A DNA stretch of 64,000 bases from Rhodanobacter denitrificans (GTDB lineage Bacteria > Pseudomonadota > Gammaproteobacteria > Xanthomonadales > Rhodanobacteraceae): contig QFPO01000024.1 of NCBI GenBank assembly GCA_003241385.1, positions 1 to 64,000 on the forward strand, written 5' to 3'. A program made the translations under genes and the position numbers. The notes below the pieces were generated by a model that was given only the letters and a program-made list of their open reading frames with translations, was not told the origin of the DNA and did no database searches. Each line of letters opens with the position of its first letter. Within the stretch, counting starts at the first letter, position 1. Positions 56,236 through 64,000 of this stretch are shown here, piece after piece.

Positions 56236-58670
56236 TGCAGCCGCTGGTGTTTCGCTTCGGTGCGTACCGGCTGCTGCCCGCCGCCCGCGAGCTGTGGAAC
56301 GGGGACACCCTGATCGCGCTGCCGCCGCGCGCGTTCTCGTGCCTGGTCATGTTGGTCGAGCAGCGCGAGCGCGCGGTCGGCCGTGAGGAACTGATCGGCG
56401 CGCTGTGGCCGCGCGGCCACGCCTCGGACGTGCAGCTCGGCCAGCTGATCCTGCAGTGCCGCCGCGCGATCGACGACGACGGCCAGAGCCAGCATGCGAT
56501 CCGCACGGTCGCCGGTTTCGGCTATCGCTGGATCGCGCCGACCGAGGTCGAGCGTCCGAACGGCGGCGCCGCCGAGCTGAGCGCAGCCGCGGCGGCAGCG
56601 GGCACGGTCGTCGTACCGGCGTCGGCACCGGAGGCGGAACCACCGTCGCAGCGGACTTCGACAGCGGCGCCGACGTCGGCGAAGACGCCGACCGCAGGAG
56701 GCCGCCGACAGACCGTCCGCTACGCCGTTGCGGCGCTGGCGATCGCGGTATTGATCGCTGCAGCGATCTGGTTCGCGCGACGACCGGCACCCGAGGCTGC
56801 GATCGCGGCCGACCGCATCGTCGTGCTGCCGATCGTGTCGGCCGACGAGGACGAGCCGTGGATCCGGCTCGGCGGCATGGATCTGGTCGGCGACCGGCTG
56901 CGCCGCAGCGGCATCGCGGTGGTGCCGAGCGACGCGACCGTCAGCATGCTGCGCAGTCTCGGCGTCGCGCCGGCCGCGGCCCCGGACGAGGCCCAGCTGG
57001 CCGAGCTGCGGCGCATGGCCGGCGCGGCCGCCCTGGTGCGCGCGACGCTGGTCCGTTCCGGCGAGGTCTGGCTCGCGACCGCGAGCGCGGCGGCCGAGGT
57101 CGGCCCGCCACTGCTCGGCCGCTATCAGGACGCCTCGCCGGTGGTCGCATTGCGCGGCGCCGCGGATCGGCTCAGCGCCGTGCTCGGCCACGTGCCGGCG
57201 GCCCCGGCCGAGGCCAGCGGCCTGTCCGAGACGCTGCAGCGCGCGCGTGCCGCGATGCTCGCCAACGAGCCGGCCGCGGCTCGCGCGATCCTGCTGGCCG
57301 ATCCGGCCCTGGTCCGCGACGAGCCGCGGCTGCGCCAGCATCTGGCCGAGGTCGACATCCGTTCCGGACGTTTCGAGGAGGCGCGCGCCGCGCTGGACGC
57401 GCTGCTCGCCGAGACGCAGGGGCAGGTCTCGGTGTTCCGCGCCGAGGTGCTCGCCGCGCGCGCGACCGTCGCGATCCGCACCGGCGCGTTCTCCGACGCC
57501 GGCCGCTATGCGAGCGAGGGCATCGAACTGCATGCCGACGACGACGATGCGATCCTGGTCGGGCGCCTGCACCTGACCCGCGGCGTCAGCCGCATCTCGA
57601 TGCAGGATTATTCGGGCGCGCTGGTCGACAACGGCATCGCGCGCGAGGAGTTCCAGCGCGCCGGCGACATCGCCAGCGTCGCCCGCGTCGACGGCAATCT
57701 CGGCGCGCTGGAGAACCTGCGCGGCCATCCGGCGCTGGCCGTGCCGTATCTCGAATCGGCGATCGCGCAGTTCCAGGCGCTCGGCGTGATCCAGGAACAG
57801 ATCAGCAATCTGCAGAACCTGTTCGTCTCGCTGCGCCAGCAACTGTTGAACGCGCAGGCGCTGGCGGCGATCGATCGGGCCTGGGCGATGCGTGAGCGCA
57901 TGGTCAATCCCGACTCGCTGCTGTCGGTGCGGATGTTCCGCGTGCAGGGCCTGCTGCGCGTCGGACGCCACGGCGAGGCGGCTGCCCTGCTCGACGATCC
58001 GGCCAACGACCGCACGCCGGCCGATCCGATCGAGAACGACCGGATCCGCCTGCTGCGCGCCGAGCTGGCCTGGGACCGCGGCCAGCCGGCCGAGGCGCTC
58101 GGTCTGCTCGAGGCGGTGCCCGAGGACGAGGCGGCCTCGGCCGACAACGACGTCGTGCGCGCCGCGGTCGCGGTGCTGCGGTCGCGGCTCGAACAGGCAC
58201 TCGGCACGCCGGTGACGCCGCCGAGCGCCGGCGAGGCCGCCGTCGCGAGCGCCGAGCGCAGCCATCCGCGCGTGCCGCTGCGCGGTCTGGCCGCCGCCAA
58301 CCGGGCCTGGACCGCCGGCCGCCTCGACCAGGCCGAACGCGCCTACCAGGCCGCGCTGTCGCTGGCCGATGCGCAGGGCGTCGCCGAGACGACCGCGGCG
58401 ATCGTCGCCGACTACACGCGCTTCCTGCTCGCGGCCGGCCGCGTGCGCGAGGCGGCCGCGATCGCCGGTCGCGTCGCGCTCTGGGCCGAGCAGGACTACG
58501 GCTGCGCGCTGACGCGGCTGCGGCTGGCCCATGCGCAGGGGCGGATCGACGCCTGGCGCGGCGCGCTCGAACAGGCCCGCGCGCTGGCCGGCGAGCGTGC
58601 GATCCCGGCCGAGCTGGCCGTCGCGCCGGACGGCGGCGGCCTCGCGGGCGCGCGTGCCGGCGAGCGCTGA
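56235..58670 (+). CDS. winged-helix transcriptional regulator with membrane helix and TPR domain
   Basis: An 811-residue protein. The OmpR-type winged helix is at about 1-105 (FRFGAYRLLPAARELW, LPPRAFSCLVMLVEQRERAVGREELIGALWP, QLILQCRRAIDDDG, IRTVAGFGYRW). A Ser/Thr/Ala-rich linker, a membrane helix near 160-180, and a large periplasmic TPR-like part follow (IVVLPIVSADEDEPWIRLGG, then helical repeats to the end). The layout is that of CadC-like membrane regulators. The ATG at 56235 is chosen; GTG at 56205 is possible. Its targets are unknown; the secreted HAF-repeat gene downstream is a candidate. Confidence 0.88.
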   Translation: MQPLVFRFGAYRLLPAARELWNGDTLIALPPRAFSCLVMLVEQRERAVGREELIGALWPRGHASDVQLGQLILQCRRAIDDDGQSQHAIRTVAGFGYRWIAPTEVERPNGGAAELSAAAAAAGTVVVPASAPEAEPPSQRTSTAAPTSAKTPTAGGRRQTVRYAVAALAIAVLIAAAIWFARRPAPEAAIAADRIVVLPIVSADEDEPWIRLGGMDLVGDRLRRSGIAVVPSDATVSMLRSLGVAPAAAPDEAQLAELRRMAGAAALVRATLVRSGEVWLATASAAAEVGPPLLGRYQDASPVVALRGAADRLSAVLGHVPAAPAEASGLSETLQRARAAMLANEPAAARAILLADPALVRDEPRLRQHLAEVDIRSGRFEEARAALDALLAETQGQVSVFRAEVLAARATVAIRTGAFSDAGRYASEGIELHADDDDAILVGRLHLTRGVSRISMQDYSGALVDNGIAREEFQRAGDIASVARVDGNLGALENLRGHPALAVPYLESAIAQFQALGVIQEQISNLQNLFVSLRQQLLNAQALAAIDRAWAMRERMVNPDSLLSVRMFRVQGLLRVGRHGEAAALLDDPANDRTPADPIENDRIRLLRAELAWDRGQPAEALGLLEAVPEDEAASADNDVVRAAVAVLRSRLEQALGTPVTPPSAGEAAVASAERSHPRVPLRGLAAANRAWTAGRLDQAERAYQAALSLADAQGVAETTAAIVADYTRFLLAAGRVREAAAIAGRVALWAEQDYGCALTRLRLAHAQGRIDAWRGALEQARALAGERAIPAELAVAPDGGGLAGARAGER

Positions 58671-58862
58671 GGCCGCGTCGCCACGCTGCGGCATCCGATT
58701 CGGGCCGGTTGGGCCGGCCGCAACCGGCTGATTCGACGGATGTAATCGGATCCTAATGCGATCCGAACGCGCTGCGAATCGCGCTGCCGCCGGTCGGCGG
58801 GGGAGGATCGCGGCGACGCCGTGCCGTCGCCGTTCTCTCACCGTTCGAGGAAGATTCTCCCG

Positions 58863-59972
58863 ATGATCATCGTCCACTCGCCGTCGCCCGTCGTCCTCGC
58901 ACTCGCACTCGGTCTGGGCGTCGCGACGGCGGCCGTCGCCGCGCCGCCGCAGTACCACCTGGTGCCGATCGAGATCGAAGGCGCCGAGAGCGTCTTCGTC
59001 GCCGACATGAACGACGCCGGCCTGGCGGTCGGCTACTACGTCGACGCCGACACGTTCCAGAGCCGCCCGTTCCTCTGGGACGGCCAGCAGGCGCATGAGC
59101 TGCCGATCCCGGCCGACCGCGAAGAAGGGCAGGCGACCGGCATCAACGGCGACGGCCGGATCGTCGGCTACGCCTCGACGATCCTCAAGGACGGCGCGGT
59201 CACGACCGCCTTGCTCTGGAACGTCGCCGACCTGACCCAGTACGCGGTCATCGAAGGTCCGGCCGGCACCCAGATCAATCCCGACGACATCAACGACGCC
59301 GGCGTCGTGGTCGGTCTGGCCGCGACCGACGGCCAGTTCAATGCGTTCGAATGGAGCGCCGAGCGCGGCTTCGTCGACGACGGCGTGCCGGCGCACGGGC
59401 CCGGCACCCAGGCCTACTGGGCCGGCATCAACAATGCCGGCGTCAAGCTCGGCGGCTGGTACTTCCCGGGTACGCCGTCGCACGCGACGATCGGCCAGGC
59501 CGGCGTCGCCGGCATCGCGCCGATCGCCGCCGGCGTCGACGAGGTCGCGAGCAAGGCCTATGCGGCCAACGAGGCAGGCCTCGCGGTCGGCGAGATGGAT
59601 CTGGCCGGCGACGGCAAGCCGGTGCCGGTGACGTTCCGCGACGGCACCGCGACGGCCGTGCCGGGCGCGCTGCTCGGACTCGCGCAGGGCATCGCATTCG
59701 ACGTCAACGAACGCGGCACGATCGTCGGACGCGCGTACGACTTCGCGACGCTCGCGTTCAAGGCCTTCGTGCACGTCGACGGCGTCTCCTACGACATCGC
59801 CGCGCAGTCCGACAACGGCACGTCGTACGAGTATCTGCTCAACGCGGTCGCGGTCGCCGAGAACGGCACGATCGCCGGCACCGCGCGCGGCCCGAACTTC
59901 ACGGTCGCCAGCTACGTCGCCGTGCCGGTCGTCGTCGAGACGATCTTCGCCGACGGTTTCGAGCAGCCGTAA
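58863..59972 (+). CDS. secreted HAF-repeat protein with C-terminal FADGFE motif
   Basis: A 369-residue protein with a signal peptide (about 1-28, VVLALALGLGVATAAVAA). It contains repeats of the extracellular HAF type, seen as short I-N-D-A-G-V-V-V-G and N-x-x-G-x-x-x-G pieces (MNDAGLAVGYY, INGDGRIVGYA, INDAGVVVGLA, INNAGVKLGGW, VNERGTIVGRA). These alternate with strands as in a beta-propeller. The end is VVVETIFADGFEQP. GAGGAAG lies about nine bases before the ATG at 58863. Function is unknown. The 192-base gap 58671-58862 before it contains the inverted repeat CGGATC/GATCCG (58747-58765), possibly regulatory. Confidence 0.82.
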   Translation: MIIVHSPSPVVLALALGLGVATAAVAAPPQYHLVPIEIEGAESVFVADMNDAGLAVGYYVDADTFQSRPFLWDGQQAHELPIPADREEGQATGINGDGRIVGYASTILKDGAVTTALLWNVADLTQYAVIEGPAGTQINPDDINDAGVVVGLAATDGQFNAFEWSAERGFVDDGVPAHGPGTQAYWAGINNAGVKLGGWYFPGTPSHATIGQAGVAGIAPIAAGVDEVASKAYAANEAGLAVGEMDLAGDGKPVPVTFRDGTATAVPGALLGLAQGIAFDVNERGTIVGRAYDFATLAFKAFVHVDGVSYDIAAQSDNGTSYEYLLNAVAVAENGTIAGTARGPNFTVASYVAVPVVVETIFADGFEQP

Positions 59973-60215
59973 CCGCTTTTCGCGCCGGCGCACGGTCGTG
60001 CCTCGGCGCGCGTCGGCGCGGACGGGAAGGCCCACTGCGCGGGATACCGGTGAGCTGGCCGCTGCCCGGTCCCGCCGGCGGTGGGCATGCCGGCACGCGG
60101 TCGGCCGATCATGCCCGGAAGTGGGGCCGGCGCCACGTCGCCGCCGGCCTCCCGGCCGTGATGACATCCATCACCCACACCCATGACTTCCGACCCGTTA
60201 CGAGGGCGAGGTCTT

Positions 60216-60242
60216 GTACTACAAATGTAGTACGACAGGTGT
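60216..60242. promoter_or_regulatory. BlaI/MecI-type operator
   Basis: GTACTACAAATGTAGTAC (60216-60233) is a perfect 8-2-8 palindrome containing ACAAATGT, of the form ACA-NN-TGT known for BlaI-family repressors. A second weaker ACAGGTGT site starts 14 bases further (60235-60242). Both lie just before the BlaI-like gene at 60255, consistent with autoregulation of the repressor-protease operon. The rest of 59973-60254 has no feature that I recognise. Confidence 0.8.
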
Positions 60243-60254
60243 AGAAGGTGGTCC

Positions 60255-60662
60255 ATGGAATCCCGTCCCAACGACGACGTCGTGCTGAGCGATCTGCAGC
60301 TGGACGTCATGCGCACGCTCTGGCGCGGCGAGGCGAGCGTGGCCGACGTCGTGGCCGCGTTGGCGGCTTCGCGCGATCTGGCCCACACGACCGTCGCCAC
60401 CCTGCTGACCCGGCTCGAGAAGCGCGGTGTCGTCGCGGTGCGCCGCGAGGGCCGTCAACTGCTCTACAGCGCCCGCGTCAGCGAATCGCAGGTGCGCCGC
60501 TCGATGGTCAGCGGCCTGATCCAGAGCCTTTTCCGCGGCGACGCCGGCGCGCTGCTCGCGCATCTGGTCAGCGAGGACGACGTCGCGCCGGACGACCTGG
60601 AGCGCGTGCGCGCACTGCTCGATGCCGATCGCACGGCGGCGCCGGGCCGGAGGCGGACATGA
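60255..60662 (+). CDS. BlaI/MecI/CopY family transcriptional repressor
   Basis: A 135-residue winged-helix repressor. LSDLQLDVMRTLWRGEASVADVVAAL (about 11-36) and HTTVATLLTRLEKRGVVAVRREGRQLLY (about 44-71) are typical of the BlaI fold. These proteins leave the operator when cleaved by a partner membrane peptidase. It overlaps the M56 peptidase gene by ATGA. A perfect BlaI-type operator precedes it. No beta-lactamase gene is next to it. Confidence 0.95.
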   Translation: MESRPNDDVVLSDLQLDVMRTLWRGEASVADVVAALAASRDLAHTTVATLLTRLEKRGVVAVRREGRQLLYSARVSESQVRRSMVSGLIQSLFRGDAGALLAHLVSEDDVAPDDLERVRALLDADRTAAPGRRRT

Positions 60663-62938
60663 TCGTCCTCGTCGAACGGCTCGCCTCGGCTCTGGCGACG
60701 CTGGCCGTGCACGCGACGTTGCTGCTCGCGATCGTCTGGTCGCTCGAGCGCCTGCGCCTGCTGCGCGGTCCGCAGGCGCTCGAATGTGCCTGGCGCTTCG
60801 GCCTGTTCGGTGCGCTGCTGTCCACGGCGGTGACGTTGCTGGCTCCGGCCGTAACGAGCGGACTTCCGCAGCGGCCGACGGCCGAGCGACCCGTGTCGGT
60901 CGCGTCCGCACCGTCACCGTCGACACGGCTGCCGGTCACCGGCACCACGCAGGTCGGCGGCAGCGATGCCGCGGTGGCGCTGCTGCCGATGCCGCCCGAG
61001 GCGGTGCCTGCGGCGAAGGTCCGCCCGGCGCTGGTGCTGGCGCCGGTGCTGATGCAGGGCGCGGTCGCGGCATGGCTGGCCGGCGTCCTGGTCGCGCTGA
61101 TCGTGTTCGTACGGCGCAGCCGCGGACTGCTGCGCCTGCGGCGCAGCGCGTTCTCGCACGGGCGAGAGGCCGCGCCGTCACTGCTCGATCGTGCGGTCGG
61201 TCTGGCCGGACGGATGGGACTGCCGGTCCCGGTCGTTCGCGTGACGGCGGCGGCCGCCGGTCCGATGGCCTTGCCGCATGCGTTGCTGCTGCTGCCGCAC
61301 TGGAGCGAAACGCTGCCCGCCGAACAGCAGCGCGCGATGCTCGCGCACGAGTTGGCCCATCTGCAGCGCCGCGATCCGTACTGGCGGATCGCCCAGCATG
61401 CCGCGCTGTTGCCGCTGTTCTTCCATCCGCTGGCCTGGCACGCGCGGCGGCGTCTCGAATCGCTGGCCGAGGATGCCTGCGATGCCGCGGCGGCCGACCT
61501 GCTCGGCAGCGGACGCCCGCTGGCCGAATGTCTCGCCACCTGTCTGTCCCATGCGCGCGACGGCGTGCGCATGCCCGTCTTCGCCGCCACGATGGCGCAC
61601 GATGCGAGTCCGGTCGTGCGCCGCGTGCAGCGCCTGCTCGAGGAGTCTGCGATGTCGAACCGTCCTTCATCCGCGTCGCTGCGACGCGGTGCTTCCGTTC
61701 TCGGCTTGCTCGCACTGTTGGCGCTGCCCGGCATCGCGGTCACCGGCGTCGCCGCCGGCGACGCCGGCCGCAGCGTCGAGGTGCGCAGCACGGGCGGCAC
61801 CGAGAGTGTCCGCTACCGCGATCGCCGCGACGGCTACGCGCTCGACGTCGAGCAGAACGGCCGGGTCGAATTCAACGACGAGGAGACCGATGTGGTCGGG
61901 CTGCCGGGCGGCGCCGATCTGACGATCAGCGAAACTGTCTCCGGCACGAAGCGCGAGATCCGCTTCGTGAGCAGCGGTGGTGCGGTCACGCGGACGTATC
62001 GCGTCGACGGCACCGAACGGGCCCTCGATGCCGACGGTCGTGCCTGGGTCGCGGCCGTGCTGCCGCGCGTGCTGCGCGAAAGCGGCGCCCAGGTCGAGGC
62101 GCGCAGCCGGCGGCTGATCGCACGCGGCGGCGTCGACGCATTGCTGGCCGAGATCGACCTGATCCAGTCCGATCATGCCCGCGCGGCCTATCTGAGCGTG
62201 CTGTTCGGCCAGGCCGGTCTGTCGCCCGAGCAGCGGCAGCGCGCGCTGGCGCTGACCGCGGCGATCGGCTCGGACTACGAGAAGCGCAACGTGCTGCAGG
62301 CCGCGATCGAGCAGGATGCGCTGCCGGCGAACCTGCAGGTGCCGCTGCTGCAGGCGGCCGCCGGTATCGGGTCGGACTATGAGCGCGCCGAGTTGCTGAC
62401 GTCGGCGGCACGGCAGGTGCCGCTGCAGGGCGAGGCGCTCGAGGCCTGGAGCGAGGCCGTACGCGGCATCGGCTCGGACTACGAGCGTCGCCGCGTGATC
62501 GAAGCACTGCTCGAGCAGGGCTCGACAACGCCGGCCGTGCTCGTCCGCGCGCTCGACGACGCCGGCGGCATCGGCAGCGATTTCGAGAAGCGCGCCGTGC
62601 TCGAGGCGATCGCCGCGCGCAGCGGCGATTCGGCCGACGTGCGGACCGCCTATCTGCGCCTGGCATCCCGCATCGACTCGGATTTCGAGCGCCGTCAGGC
62701 GCTGATGGGCCTGCTCGGCGGCACATCGGTCGACGCGGCGACGGCCGGCGGCGTGCTCTCATCGGTCGCGACGATGGATTCGGACTTCGAGGCGCGCCAG
62801 GTGCTGGTCGGTCTGGCCCGCGTGATGCCGGCGGACGGCGCGCTAATCGCGCGCTATCGCGAGGTCGCGCGCGGCCTGGCCGATTTCGAACGCGGTCAGG
62901 CCGAACGGGCGCTGGATCGGTTCGCCGCGGTTAACTGA
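60659..62938 (+). CDS. M56 family (BlaR1-like) membrane metallopeptidase with 34-residue repeats
   Basis: A 759-residue protein. The N-terminal ~325 residues are the M56 peptidase: helices near 10-60 and 135-155, HELAH at 230-234 with SLAEDACDAAA as the third-ligand region, and a helix near 345-365. Residues about 500-757 consist of seven regular repeats plus one partial, each with I/M-x-S-D-[FYH]-E-x-R near the start; the key codon starts are at 62162, 62264, 62366, 62468, 62570, 62672 and 62774, exactly 102 bases apart. The part between 365 and 490 is beta-rich. BlaR1's penicillin-binding sensor domain is missing. The repeats would be periplasmic and may be the sensor. Confidence 0.9.
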   Translation: MIVLVERLASALATLAVHATLLLAIVWSLERLRLLRGPQALECAWRFGLFGALLSTAVTLLAPAVTSGLPQRPTAERPVSVASAPSPSTRLPVTGTTQVGGSDAAVALLPMPPEAVPAAKVRPALVLAPVLMQGAVAAWLAGVLVALIVFVRRSRGLLRLRRSAFSHGREAAPSLLDRAVGLAGRMGLPVPVVRVTAAAAGPMALPHALLLLPHWSETLPAEQQRAMLAHELAHLQRRDPYWRIAQHAALLPLFFHPLAWHARRRLESLAEDACDAAAADLLGSGRPLAECLATCLSHARDGVRMPVFAATMAHDASPVVRRVQRLLEESAMSNRPSSASLRRGASVLGLLALLALPGIAVTGVAAGDAGRSVEVRSTGGTESVRYRDRRDGYALDVEQNGRVEFNDEETDVVGLPGGADLTISETVSGTKREIRFVSSGGAVTRTYRVDGTERALDADGRAWVAAVLPRVLRESGAQVEARSRRLIARGGVDALLAEIDLIQSDHARAAYLSVLFGQAGLSPEQRQRALALTAAIGSDYEKRNVLQAAIEQDALPANLQVPLLQAAAGIGSDYERAELLTSAARQVPLQGEALEAWSEAVRGIGSDYERRRVIEALLEQGSTTPAVLVRALDDAGGIGSDFEKRAVLEAIAARSGDSADVRTAYLRLASRIDSDFERRQALMGLLGGTSVDAATAGGVLSSVATMDSDFEARQVLVGLARVMPADGALIARYREVARGLADFERGQAERALDRFAAVN

Positions 62939-62951
62939 CGCTCGCCGGCAC

Positions 62952-64000
62952 TCAGATCGGCGCCGGCCGGCTCAGCAGAAAGCCCTGGCCGTAGCGGACG
63001 CCGAGGGCGGTCAGCGTGTCGCGTTCGGCGGCGGTCTCGATGCCCTCGGCGACCAGGGCGGTGCCGGTCTCGCGCGCGAACGAGACGATCGCCGCGGCGA
63101 GCTGCCGATGCTGCAGACGCTGGTCGATGTCGCGCGTGATCGAGATGTCGAGCTTGACGATGTCCGGCGACAGCCGCAGCACGTGGCGCAGGCTCGCGTA
63201 GCCGGCGCCGGCATCGTCGATCGCGAAGCGCCAGCCGCGCGTGCGCAGGGCCTGTACGCGCTCGGCCAGCGTCGCGTAGTCGGCGACCTGCGAATGCTCG
63301 GTGATCTCGACGACAACGCGCTCGCCCGGGAAGCGGGCGAGCAGGGCTTCGAGCTCCTCGCGCAGCAGCGTGCTCGGCGACACGTTGACCGACAGGTAGG
63401 CGTCGGCCGGCAGCCGGTGCGCGACCGCGACGATCGTCTCGATGCAGGCCAGTTCCAGTTCCTCGCACAGGCCGAGCGTGTCGGCCGCGGCGAACCAGCC
63501 GCCGTCCGGTGCGGCCGGTTGCTCAGGAAAGCGGCTCAGCCCCTCGTAGCCGACGATACGGCCGCTGTCGAGCTCGAAGATCGGCTGAAACACCGGCGAA
63601 ATTGCGCCGGTGTCGATCAGGGCGCGCAGGCTGGCGCATTGCGCGTCGTGACGCTCGCGTGCCTCCTGCTCGCCGGCTGCGGCGGCCGCCGCCTCGGCCA
63701 GCGTGCGCGCATGCTCGAGCGTGTGGTGCAGCGTCGCGCCGATGAAGGTGCCGAACATCTCCAGCGTCGCCGCGTCGCGCCGCGTATAGGCATAGGGCTG
63801 ATCCGACACGACCTTGAGCACGCCGACCGTGCGCTGCTCGTACAACAGCGGCACGAGAATCGCCGAGCGCAGACCGACGCGGCGGCAGGCCTCGATGTTG
63901 ACGCGCGGATCGTGCTCGCTGTCGTCGCATTGCAGCACCTGTCCGGTGCGCAGGCACAATCCCGAGATGCTGCCCTCGCTCGGTATGCGGAAGCCGCGGT
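62952..64000 (-). CDS. GAF-EAL c-di-GMP phosphodiesterase (5' truncated by window)
   Basis: The frame is open to the window edge, so the N-terminus lies beyond. The visible part begins within a GAF domain (GFRIPSEGSISGLCLRTGQVL, ILVPLLYEQRTVGVLKV), then a coiled coil, then an EAL domain of about 240 residues. EAL is replaced by EGLSRF (an E-x-L type variant), while the other sites (TEHSQVADY, DDAGAGYASLRHVL, KLDISI, EGIETAAE) are kept. Activity is therefore uncertain but possible, since the catalytic Glu and Asp-Asp are present. It converges with the M56 gene, 13 bases away. The ending is LSRPAPI. Confidence 0.9.
   Translation of the reverse strand, partial: RGFRIPSEGSISGLCLRTGQVLQCDDSEHDPRVNIEACRRVGLRSAILVPLLYEQRTVGVLKVVSDQPYAYTRRDAATLEMFGTFIGATLHHTLEHARTLAEAAAAAAGEQEARERHDAQCASLRALIDTGAISPVFQPIFELDSGRIVGYEGLSRFPEQPAAPDGGWFAAADTLGLCEELELACIETIVAVAHRLPADAYLSVNVSPSTLLREELEALLARFPGERVVVEITEHSQVADYATLAERVQALRTRGWRFAIDDAGAGYASLRHVLRLSPDIVKLDISITRDIDQRLQHRQLAAAIVSFARETGTALVAEGIETAAERDTLTALGVRYGQGFLLSRPAPI

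Noticed and set aside
55950..60167. A 1405-codon open frame on the minus strand opposite the winged-helix regulator and HAF-repeat gene
   Set aside because: It is rich in Arg, Ala, Gly and Asp with no domain, and lies opposite genes with clear homology. Long antisense frames are expected at this GC content.

Overview
The window is 64 kb of very GC-rich, densely coded chromosome. It most resembles a gammaproteobacterium of the Lysobacterales/Xanthomonadales, perhaps near Rhodanobacteraceae. This is an inference, resting on the minCDE block, an M2 (ACE-like) lipoprotein peptidase, two secreted proteins ending in an F-x-D-x-F-E C-terminal motif, and dispersed repeats of degenerate CTG/CTC hexamers. 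Nearly all genes are ordinary chromosomal ones with matching composition. The clear exception is an AT-richer islet at about 28.44-29.67 kb. I saw no rRNA, tRNA, CRISPR array, insertion sequence or prophage.

Layout. 0-3.2 kb: repeat elements, then a DUF3182/hydrolase pair and a beta carbonic anhydrase. 3.3-5.05 kb: divergent tetR/SDR pair around two tandem palindromic operators. 5.2-8.5 kb: an ECF42-type sigma factor with its usual YCII and VOC companions and a matching promoter-like motif. 8.6-14.5 kb: an ECF sigma factor, a membrane Ser/Thr kinase with C-terminal TPRs, and a large secreted beta-helix protein on one strand. 14.7-23.2 kb: a Bcr/CflA efflux pump, a LysR regulator, an M2 peptidase, a luciferase-like oxidoreductase, an HExxH protein, minEDC and a GNAT. 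23.4-26.7 kb: a NarL-type two-component pair and an SRPBCC protein closed by a strong terminator. 26.7-31.0 kb: a dispersed repeat, an aldehyde dehydrogenase fused in frame to a foreign N-terminal protein, higBA, and xseA.

31.2-36.6 kb: a three-gene signalling operon (Rec-Rec-degenerate GGDEF-EAL; CHASE-PAS histidine kinase; Rcp1-like regulator). 36.6-39.0 kb: a cardiolipin-synthase-like PLD protein and an SDR. 39.2-43.8 kb: sulfur/cysteine genes (cysteine synthase, 1-Cys peroxiredoxin, cysG, divergent cysB). 43.9-50.7 kb: a TPR-GGDEF cyclase, rimO, DUF819, DUF3025 and SEL1 proteins. 50.9-56.1 kb: a Gld-like ABC exporter operon plus DUF423. 56.1-60.0 kb: a winged-helix/TPR membrane regulator and a secreted HAF-repeat protein. 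60.2-62.9 kb: a blaI-type repressor with its operator and an M56 (BlaR1-like) peptidase that carries an unusual 34-residue repeat domain. 62.95-64 kb: a GAF-EAL protein cut by the window edge.

The common theme is regulation: ECF factors, envelope-spanning sensors with TPR sensor or effector domains, and c-di-GMP enzymes. The most unusual pieces are the M56 repeat domain, the chimeric aldehyde dehydrogenase beside higBA, and the shared C-terminal motif on the secreted proteins.
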